Shown piece by piece: positions 6,847 through 12,152 of a stretch of DNA of 12,152 nucleotides. The notes under the pieces are model-generated. The model worked only from the letters and a program-made list of their open reading frames with translations, was not told the origin of the DNA and made no database searches. The stretch is from NCBI GenBank assembly GCA_964428215.1, contig CAYRXO010000108.1, forward strand, positions 1-12,152, in the 5' to 3' direction. The stretch is from Accumulibacter sp964428215 (GTDB lineage: Bacteria > Pseudomonadota > Gammaproteobacteria > Burkholderiales > Rhodocyclaceae). Made by a program: the position numbers and the translations under genes. How positions within the stretch are numbered: the stretch's first letter is position 1; the number at the start of each line of letters is the position of its first letter.

Positions 6847-6879
6847 GTCGGCCGCCGCGCAGCGGCGACTGCGATTTTT
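6847..6879 (+). terminator. GC-rich hairpin followed by a T-run after the TIR-NACHT gene
   Basis: GTCG-g-CCGC (6847-6855, one bulged G) pairs with GCGGCGAC (6862-6869) around a six-base loop; five bases later comes TTTTT (6875-6879). It starts 12 bases after the stop codon. It may be an intrinsic terminator. If the gene is a DGR target, it also sits where the hairpin/cruciform needed for efficient retrohoming lies in studied systems. Confidence 0.5.
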
Positions 6880-7345
6880 GGTGTTCCACCTGCCATACGT
6901 ATGGTTTCCTGGCCGGCGTCATCGGCCGGAGCAGCGTGTGGCTGTCACGCGGGACGACAACTCTTGGCGTCGAGTCGCGCGATGGCAAGGCAGATCTTGC
7001 TGACCCGGCAGCCGGCGGGACGGCGCGTCACGGTCGATCCACTCCGGCGGAGTGCCGGCCTGCGCAGAGGCCCGGATCGCGCCGCTATCACCGCGCGGCG
7101 CGGCGCGCCCTGCCGAGCGACCGGCAGGCATTTCCCTGCGGCTGACAGCAAGAAGGTCTTCCCGTTCCGTCCCGTGCCCGCCCGCCACGGCAAAACAAGG
7201 CATGTCAATGGGCAATAAGCTTGTGTTTCCCTTCCCTCGGCCACGGCGCGCGCCACGACCACGCCCCGTCTCCGCCGGCTCGATCCATTTCCCAGCAGCA
7301 CCCCGCGCAAGCCATTGAACCGCCCTCACGTCACGCTCCTACCCT

Positions 7346-7365
7346 GTGACAAATATTGACAAATA
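7346..7365 (+). repeat. Two tandem 10-bp repeats overlapping a consensus -35 box before korC
   Basis: TGACAAATA occurs at 7347-7355 and again at 7357-7365, a 10-base period that puts both copies on one DNA face. The second contains a consensus TTGACA (7356-7361), but no -10 stands 16-18 bases on. A weak alternative promoter is TTTTCA (7370-7375) with TAGTAT (7393-7398), spacer 17. The repeats would then sit just upstream of its -35, a typical activator position. Confidence 0.45.
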
Positions 7366-7415
7366 GCGCTTTTCAGTCTGCCTGCTGCGCGCTAGTATGG
7401 CGCGTCTTTTTCCTT

Positions 7416-7437
7416 GGAGCGGAGCGACGCCGCTCCG
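7416..7437 (+). promoter_or_regulatory. Two mutually exclusive hairpins in the korC leader
   Basis: GGAGCGG (7416-7422) can pair with CCGCTCC (7430-7436), or CGGAGC (7420-7425) with GCTCCG (7432-7437). The arms share bases, so only one forms at a time. They lie about 20 bases upstream of the korC ribosome site and could affect leader stability or translation. No known riboswitch class is recognised. Confidence 0.3.
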
Positions 7438-7454
7438 CATGCGAATCGAAGAAG

Positions 7455-7460
7455 AAAGGA
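7455..7460 (+). promoter_or_regulatory. Ribosome binding site fixing the TTG start of korC
   Basis: AAAGGA lies nine bases before the TTG at 7470. No ATG or GTG in frame has a comparable site, which decides the start in favour of TTG. Confidence 0.7.
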
Positions 7461-7469
7461 CTTTTCGCC

Positions 7470-9335
7470 TTGAAGCCTACCGATATCGGCGTTCCCGACT
7501 ATTTTCACAAAGTCGTTGATTGTCAGTGGGCTTGCCCGGCCCACACCCCGGTTCCCGAATACATCCGTCTGATCGCCGCCGGCCGCTACAACGAGGCCTA
7601 TCTGATCAACTGGACGGCGAACGTCTTTCCCGGCATTCTCGGCCGCACCTGCGACCGGCCCTGCGAACCGGCGTGCCGGCGCAGCCGCGTCGAGGACGAG
7701 TCGCCGGATGGTCAGGAGCGCAAGGAGCCGGTGGCCATCTGCCGCCTGAAGCGCGTTGCCGCCGACTACAAGGAGGATATCCGCGAGTTTCTGCCCAAAC
7801 CAGCGGCGCAGAAAAACGGCCGGCGCGTCGCCTGCGTCGGCGCCGGTCCGGCGTCGCTGACCGTTGCCCGCGATCTGGCGCCGCTCGGTTATCAGGTGGT
7901 CGTCTTCGACGGCGACGCCAAAGCCGGCGGCATGATGCGCAGCCAGATTCCGAAATTCCGCCTGCCGGAAGAGATCATCGACGAAGAGACCGGCTATGTT
8001 CTCGACCTCAGCGTCGATTTCCGCCGCAGCCAGTACATCGCTTCGCTGAAAGATTTGCTCGCCGAAGGCTACGACGCGGTCTTCGTCGGATCCGGCGCGC
8101 CGCGCGGCCAGGATCTCGACCTCCCCGGCCGCAAGGAAGCGGCGAAATACATCCACCTGGGCATCGACTGGCTGGCCAACGTCGCTTTCGGCCACACCAA
8201 CTCGATCAGCAAGCGGGTGATCGTCCTCGGCGGCGGCAATACGGCGATGGACTGCTGCCGCTCGTCGCGCCGGCTCGGCGGCGAGGACGTCAAGGTCATC
8301 GTCCGTTCCGGCTTCGAGCAGATGAAGGCCAGTCCGTGGGAAAAAGAAGATGCGCTGCACGAGGGCATTCCGATCCTCAACAATCTGGTGCCGAAAGCTT
8401 TCACTCACAACGGCAGCCGGCTGACCGGCGTCACGTTCCAGAAAGTGCGCTCGGAGTATGACGACAAGGGCCGGCGGACGCTGGTGCCGACCGGCGAGCC
8501 GGACCCGCATTTCGATTGCGACGAGGTGCTGATCGCCGTCGGGCAGGACAACGCCTTTCCGTGGATCGAGCGCGACATCGGCATCGAGTTCGGCAAATGG
8601 GGTCTGCCGGTGCTCAACGAGGAAACGCTGCAATCGACCTTGCCGAACGTCTTTTTCGGTGGCGACGCCGCTTTTGGCCCGAAGAACATCATCTGGGCGG
8701 TGGCGCATGGGCATCAGGCGGCGGTGTCGATCGACCGTCTGTTGAACGGCGAAGAGGTCAGCGAGCGTCCGGCGCCGCTGACGACGCTGATTTCGCAGAA
8801 AATGGGCCTGCACGCCTGGCGCTACGACAACGACGTGTCGCACGAACGCCGGCTGCGCGTGCCTTTGCGCGACATCAACGCGGCGCTGAAGAGCATCAAG
8901 ATCGAAGTCGAACTCGGTTTCGATCCGCAACTGGCGGCGCGCGAGGCGCAGCGCTGTCTGAACTGCGACGTGCAGACGGTGTTCACCACGCCGCTGTGCA
9001 TCGAGTGCGACGCCTGCATGGACATCTGCCCGATGGACTGCATCAGCTTCGTGCACAACGCCGACGAGGACGCCTTGCGTCCGGCGCTGCGCGCGCCGGC
9101 GCTCAACCGCGAGCAGGCGCTCTATGTTTCCGGCACCTTGAAAACCGGCCGCATCATGGTCAAGGACGAGGACGTCTGCCTGCATTGCAGCCTGTGCGCC
9201 GAACGTTGCCCGACCGGTGCCTGGGACATGCAGAAATTCCGTCTCGACATCACGCACGCCGGACCGCGCTGCCGCAGCGCGGCCGCCGAACCGCCGCTGC
9301 CGCGCAGCGAGCAGCCACAACCTACCGCCGCCTGA
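7470..9335 (+). CDS. korC: GltD-like NAD(P)H/FAD oxidoreductase with two [4Fe-4S] ferredoxin clusters (KorC-type subunit)
   Basis: A 621-residue protein, about 67-68 kDa by length. The N-terminal ~110 residues form a GltD-type iron-sulphur domain with cysteines 18, 22, 61, 65 and 69. An FAD fold follows with VGAGPAS (Gly124-Ser129; Ser replaces the usual last Gly), then an NAD(P) fold with LGGGNTAMD (Gly254-Asn257), and the FAD-closing GGDAAFGP. The C-terminal part is a 2x[4Fe-4S] ferredoxin: Cys510/513/516/520 and Cys570/573/576/580. The tail is proline-rich. It is first in an operon with korA (nine-base gap). The arrangement matches the three-subunit 2-oxoglutarate:NADP+ oxidoreductase reported from Azoarcus evansii, in which this subunit lets the enzyme use NADP instead of only ferredoxin. 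The reaction is therefore inferred as electron transfer between KorAB clusters and NAD(P)H in the cytoplasm. The longer frame upstream of the TTG is promoter sequence. Confidence 0.88.
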   Translation: MKPTDIGVPDYFHKVVDCQWACPAHTPVPEYIRLIAAGRYNEAYLINWTANVFPGILGRTCDRPCEPACRRSRVEDESPDGQERKEPVAICRLKRVAADYKEDIREFLPKPAAQKNGRRVACVGAGPASLTVARDLAPLGYQVVVFDGDAKAGGMMRSQIPKFRLPEEIIDEETGYVLDLSVDFRRSQYIASLKDLLAEGYDAVFVGSGAPRGQDLDLPGRKEAAKYIHLGIDWLANVAFGHTNSISKRVIVLGGGNTAMDCCRSSRRLGGEDVKVIVRSGFEQMKASPWEKEDALHEGIPILNNLVPKAFTHNGSRLTGVTFQKVRSEYDDKGRRTLVPTGEPDPHFDCDEVLIAVGQDNAFPWIERDIGIEFGKWGLPVLNEETLQSTLPNVFFGGDAAFGPKNIIWAVAHGHQAAVSIDRLLNGEEVSERPAPLTTLISQKMGLHAWRYDNDVSHERRLRVPLRDINAALKSIKIEVELGFDPQLAAREAQRCLNCDVQTVFTTPLCIECDACMDICPMDCISFVHNADEDALRPALRAPALNREQALYVSGTLKTGRIMVKDEDVCLHCSLCAERCPTGAWDMQKFRLDITHAGPRCRSAAAEPPLPRSEQPQPTAA

Positions 9336-9344
9336 GGAATCGCC

Positions 9345-11183
9345 ATGCAGAAGATCGAAGCGGTCAACGATTTCGTCATCAAATTCGCCAACATCAACGG
9401 CTCCGGTTCGGCGTCGGCCAACGAACTGCTGGCGCGCGCCATCCTGCGCATGGGTGTTCCGGTGTCGCCGCGCAACATTTTTCCGTCGAACATCCAGGGG
9501 CTGCCGACCTGGTTCGAGGTGCGGGTGACCGAAAAAGGCTATCTCGGTCGGCGCGGCGGCGTCGACATGATGGTGACCATGAACCCGCAGACCTGGGAAC
9601 AGGATGTGCGCGAGGTCGATCCGGGCGGTTACCTGTTCTACGACAGCTCGAAACCGCTGCCGCGCGGCAAGCTGCGTGACGACATCCATTTCATCGGCAT
9701 GCCGCTGACCGAAATCACCAACGATACCTATCAGGATTCACGCCAGCGGCAGCTGTTCAAGAACATCATCTACGTCGGCGCCTTGTCGATGCTGCTCGGT
9801 ATCGACCCGCTCGAAATCGAGAAGCTGTTCGCCGAACAGTACAAAGGCAAGGAAAAGCTGCTCGAGCTCAACAACCAGGCGCTGCAGCTCGGCCGCGAGT
9901 ACGCCCGCCTCAACCTGAAGCCGATCGCCCTGTCGGTCGAGCGCCGCGATTGCGTCGGCGAGCGCATTTTCGTCGACGGCAACAGCGCCGCGGCGCTCGG
10001 CTGCGTCTATGGCGGCGCCACGGTCTGCGCCTGGTATCCGATCACGCCGTCGTCGTCGGTGCCGGAGGCTTTCCAGCGTTACGCCGAGAAGCTGCGCATC
10101 GATCCGGCGACCGGCGCCCGCCGTTACGCCATCGTGCAGGCCGAGGACGAACTGGCGTCGATCGGCATGGTCATCGGCGCCGGCTGGAACGGCGCGCGTG
10201 CCTTCACCGCCACCTCCGGCCCGGGCATTTCGTTGATGACCGAATTCATCGGTCTGGCCTATTTCGCCGAAATCCCGGCGGTGCTGATCAACGTCCAGCG
10301 CGGCGGCCCGTCGACCGGCATGCCGACGCGCACGCAGCAGTCGGACATTCTCGCCTGCGCCTACGCCTCGCACGGCGACACGCGGCACGTGCTGCTGTTT
10401 CCGGAAGATCCCTACGAATGCTTCGAGATGTCGGCGCAGGCGCTCGATCTCGCCGAACGGCTGCAGACGCCGGTCTTCGTGATGACTGACCTCGACATCG
10501 GCATGAACCAGCGCCTCTGCCGCCCCTTCACCTGGGACGACAGCCGCGAATACGACCGCGGCAAGGTGATGACGCGTGAAGCGCTCGATTCCGGCGCCAC
10601 TTTCGGCCGCTATCTCGACGTCGATGGCGACGGCATTCCTTACCGCACCTATCCGGGAACGCACCCGACCAAGGGCGGCTATTTCACGCGCGGTACGACG
10701 AAGAACGCCTACGCCATCTATTCGGAAGCGGGTGCCGACTACACCGACAACATGCAGCGTCTGTTGCGCAAATTCGAGACCGCCAAGTCGCTGGTGCCGC
10801 TGCCGGTGCTCAACGCCTCGCGCTACCCGGCGCGTTTCGGCGCCATCTACTACGGCTCGACCGCGCCGGCGATGCAGGAAGCGCTCGCCGCGCTCGCCGA
10901 ACAGGGCATCTACATCAATGCTTTGCGTATCCGCGCCTTCCCGTTCCAGAATGAGATTGCCGATTTCGTCGCCTCGCATACCAAAGTTTTCGTGCTCGAA
11001 CAGAATTTCGATGGGCAACTGAAAACGTTGCTGGTCAACGAGGCCGGCGTCAATCCGGCCAGCCTGATCCCGATACTGCACTTCGACGGCACGCCGATCA
11101 CCGCGCGTTTCATCACCCAGCAGATCGCCGAGCGCGTCTCGCATCTGAACGTTCGTCCCTTGAGAGAAAACAGGGTGGCCTGA
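9345..11183 (+). CDS. korA: 2-oxoacid:acceptor oxidoreductase, fused gamma-alpha subunit (KorA)
   Basis: A 612-residue cytoplasmic subunit. Residues 1-190 are the gamma-type domain, opening with FVIKFANINGSGSASANELLA, the glycine-rich stretch expected there. From about residue 205 comes the alpha (pyrimidine-binding) domain: GNSAAALG (212-219), WYPITPSSS (Tyr231 on), TSGPG, and the family signature QRGGPSTGMPTRTQQSD. This signature and the gamma-alpha fusion point to the 2-oxoglutarate-type branch rather than pyruvate or indolepyruvate enzymes, though substrate is an inference. With KorB it would convert the 2-oxoacid and CoA to acyl-CoA, CO2 and two electrons, using thiamine diphosphate. GAGGA overlapping the korC stop supplies the ribosome site six bases before ATG. 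The 3' neighbour korB begins one base after the stop codon. Confidence 0.95.
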   Translation: MQKIEAVNDFVIKFANINGSGSASANELLARAILRMGVPVSPRNIFPSNIQGLPTWFEVRVTEKGYLGRRGGVDMMVTMNPQTWEQDVREVDPGGYLFYDSSKPLPRGKLRDDIHFIGMPLTEITNDTYQDSRQRQLFKNIIYVGALSMLLGIDPLEIEKLFAEQYKGKEKLLELNNQALQLGREYARLNLKPIALSVERRDCVGERIFVDGNSAAALGCVYGGATVCAWYPITPSSSVPEAFQRYAEKLRIDPATGARRYAIVQAEDELASIGMVIGAGWNGARAFTATSGPGISLMTEFIGLAYFAEIPAVLINVQRGGPSTGMPTRTQQSDILACAYASHGDTRHVLLFPEDPYECFEMSAQALDLAERLQTPVFVMTDLDIGMNQRLCRPFTWDDSREYDRGKVMTREALDSGATFGRYLDVDGDGIPYRTYPGTHPTKGGYFTRGTTKNAYAIYSEAGADYTDNMQRLLRKFETAKSLVPLPVLNASRYPARFGAIYYGSTAPAMQEALAALAEQGIYINALRIRAFPFQNEIADFVASHTKVFVLEQNFDGQLKTLLVNEAGVNPASLIPILHFDGTPITARFITQQIAERVSHLNVRPLRENRVA

Positions 11184-11184
11184 C

Positions 11185-12152
11185 ATGACTTATCTCGCCA
11201 AACCGAAACTGCATCATCCGTCGCTGGCCAAGAACAGCGTTGGTTACACCCGTCGCGACTACGAGGGCAAGATCTCGACGCTGTGCGCCGGCTGCGGGCA
11301 CGACTCGATCTCGGCCGCGATCATCCAGGCCTGCTGGGAACTCGACATCCAGCCGCACCGGGTCGCCAAGCTGTCCGGCATCGGCTGTTCGTCGAAAACG
11401 CCGGACTATTTTCTCGGCAACTCGCACGGCTTCAACACCGTGCATGGCCGCATGCCGTCGGCGCTGACCGGCGCCTACCTGGCCAACCGCGAGCTGATCT
11501 ACCTCGGCGTTTCCGGCGACGGCGATTCGGCGTCGATCGGACTCGGCCAATTCGCGCATCTGATGCGCCGCGGCGTGAACATGACCTACATCGTCGAAAA
11601 CAACGGTGTCTACGGTCTGACCAAGGGCCAGTTCTCGGCGACCGCCGACAAGGGGTCGAAATCGAAACGCGGTCAGGCGAATAACGATGCGCCGATCGAT
11701 CTGGTGACGCTGGCGCTGGTCATGGGAGCCACCTTCGTCGCGCGCAGCTTCTCCGGCGACAAGGCGCAACTGACGCCGCTGATCCGCGCCGCGCTGGCGC
11801 ATCAGGGCGCGGCGATCATCGACGTGCTGTCGCCGTGCATCACCTTCAACAACCACGCCGGCAGCACCAAGAGTTACGACTACGTGCGCGAACACAACGA
11901 AGCGGTCACCCGGCTCGATTTCATCGTTCCGCGCGACGAAATCACCGCCGACTACGCCGAAGGCGAAGTCACCGACGTGCGCCAGCACGACGGCTCGATC
12001 CTGCGCCTGCGCAAGCTGCACGCCGATTACGACCCGAGCGACCGCCGGCGGGCAATGGCGTACATCCAGGAGCACGCCGCACAGGGCGAACTGGTCACCG
12101 GCCTGCTGTTCGTCGATCCCGACGCGCAGGATCTGCACCAGCAACTCGGCTC
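11185..12152 (+). CDS. korB: 2-oxoacid:acceptor oxidoreductase beta subunit (KorB), 3' end cut by window
   Basis: The frame is open from the ATG at 11185 to the window edge (322 full codons), near the usual length of the family, so only a short C-terminal piece is missing. It begins one base after the korA stop and reads through CAGCGH, GIGCSSKTPDYF, GDGDSASIGLGQF and ENNGVYGLTKGQFSAT. Thiamine diphosphate/Mg binding is by Gly111-Asp112-Gly113-Asp114 and Asn139-Asn140. Cys34, Cys37, Cys68 and Cys218 have the spacing of the four [4Fe-4S] ligands of archaeal 2-oxoacid:ferredoxin oxidoreductase beta subunits. It pairs with KorA to form the catalytic heterodimer and hands electrons from the hydroxyethyl-type intermediate to its cluster, from there to KorC or ferredoxin. 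Co-transcription with korCA is clear from the spacing. Confidence 0.95.
   Translation, partial: MTYLAKPKLHHPSLAKNSVGYTRRDYEGKISTLCAGCGHDSISAAIIQACWELDIQPHRVAKLSGIGCSSKTPDYFLGNSHGFNTVHGRMPSALTGAYLANRELIYLGVSGDGDSASIGLGQFAHLMRRGVNMTYIVENNGVYGLTKGQFSATADKGSKSKRGQANNDAPIDLVTLALVMGATFVARSFSGDKAQLTPLIRAALAHQGAAIIDVLSPCITFNNHAGSTKSYDYVREHNEAVTRLDFIVPRDEITADYAEGEVTDVRQHDGSILRLRKLHADYDPSDRRRAMAYIQEHAAQGELVTGLLFVDPDAQDLHQQLG

Larger units (their letters stand above)
6835..7469. other. Long non-coding stretch between the TIR-NACHT gene and korC
   Basis: Open frames here on both strands have no recognisable family and low-complexity, arginine/alanine/proline-rich translations, so I call no gene. Visible structure: the hairpin at 6847-6869; GGCCG/CGGCC arms at 6911-6927; a perfect CACTCC-GGC-GGAGTG hairpin at 7040-7054; and, in the last 130 bases, the AT-rich control region of the kor operon. 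I looked for a copy of the preceding gene's 3' end (a template repeat) and did not see one. Confidence 0.45.

Noticed and set aside
6901..7329. Several 60-136-codon open frames on both strands in the gap before korC
   Set aside because: Overlapping in multiple frames, compositionally biased, no motifs and no ribosome sites; consistent with chance in GC-rich DNA.
6835..7469. Template repeat of a DGR directly downstream of the TIR-NACHT gene
   Set aside because: No second copy of the GGTTTCCGTCTGGTT end or of the RGGAW coding segment was found here by reading both strands.
7392..9689. A 765-codon open frame on the minus strand opposite korC/korA
   Set aside because: Its translation has no recognisable family and is the usual antisense by-product of GC-rich codon use; the plus strand carries unmistakable motifs over the same span.
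9738..11186. A 482-codon minus-strand frame opposite korA
   Set aside because: Antisense shadow of korA for the same reason.
11113..12144. A 343-codon minus-strand frame opposite korB
   Set aside because: Antisense shadow; korB on the plus strand has the full thiamine diphosphate and [4Fe-4S] signature.
1..12152. CRISPR arrays, tRNA or rRNA genes, insertion sequences and attachment sites
   Set aside because: No regularly spaced repeats, cloverleaf sequences, transposase motifs or long terminal inverted repeats were seen.

Overview
The window is GC-rich, densely coded bacterial chromosome. The best guess is a betaproteobacterium of the Rhodocyclales type (Thauera/Azoarcus/Dechloromonas/Accumulibacter neighbourhood). 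This rests on a clear RdgC, a family confined mainly to Beta- and Gammaproteobacteria, and on a three-gene 2-oxoacid oxidoreductase cluster built like the KorCAB enzyme described from Azoarcus and Thauera. The taxonomic call is an inference, because no rRNA or marker gene is present.

Layout: (1) Positions 2-1470, plus strand: the 3' part of a membrane protein resembling the C-terminal half of a haem-copper oxidase subunit I, overlapping by 4 bases a TlpA/ResA-type membrane-anchored thioredoxin. (2) 1471-1819: non-coding. (3) 1820-2311: a GTG-started low-molecular-weight protein tyrosine phosphatase, convergent with rdgC (2385-3281, minus strand), with several hairpins between them. (4) 3282-3621: a divergent control region with a well-formed rdgC promoter whose spacer is filled by a perfect 12-bp palindrome. 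(5) 3622-6834: one 1070-residue protein with an N-terminal TIR domain, a central NACHT/STAND NTPase and a C-terminal formylglycine-generating-enzyme-like (C-type-lectin-fold) domain. (6) 6835-7469: about 635 bases with no convincing gene, holding a hairpin just after the STAND gene and the control region of the next operon. (7) 7470-12152: korC-korA-korB, the last gene cut by the window end.

The kor operon is self-contained. KorAB would oxidatively decarboxylate a 2-oxoacid (probably 2-oxoglutarate) to the acyl-CoA, and KorC (GltD-like FAD/NAD(P)H module plus two [4Fe-4S] ferredoxin clusters) would carry the electrons to or from NAD(P). The first two genes belong to respiratory or haem/copper protein biogenesis. 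The thioredoxin probably serves redox maturation in the periplasm.

The most interesting part is the TIR-NACHT-FGE protein. It has the build of an immune STAND sensor: TIR effector (probable NADase), ATP-driven oligomerisation switch, C-terminal sensor. The last ~35 codons of the sensor look like the variable region of a diversity-generating retroelement (DGR) target: an FGE/CLec tail ending in an RGG(A/S)W ... GFRLV frame, in which most of the non-scaffold codons have the form NNC, as expected from adenine mutagenesis of AAC codons. A GC-rich hairpin follows the stop codon by 12 bases, a position comparable to the hairpin used by known DGR targets. No reverse transcriptase or template repeat is visible in the window, so this is a hypothesis of a target supplied in trans, or of an ordinary FGE tail that resembles one.
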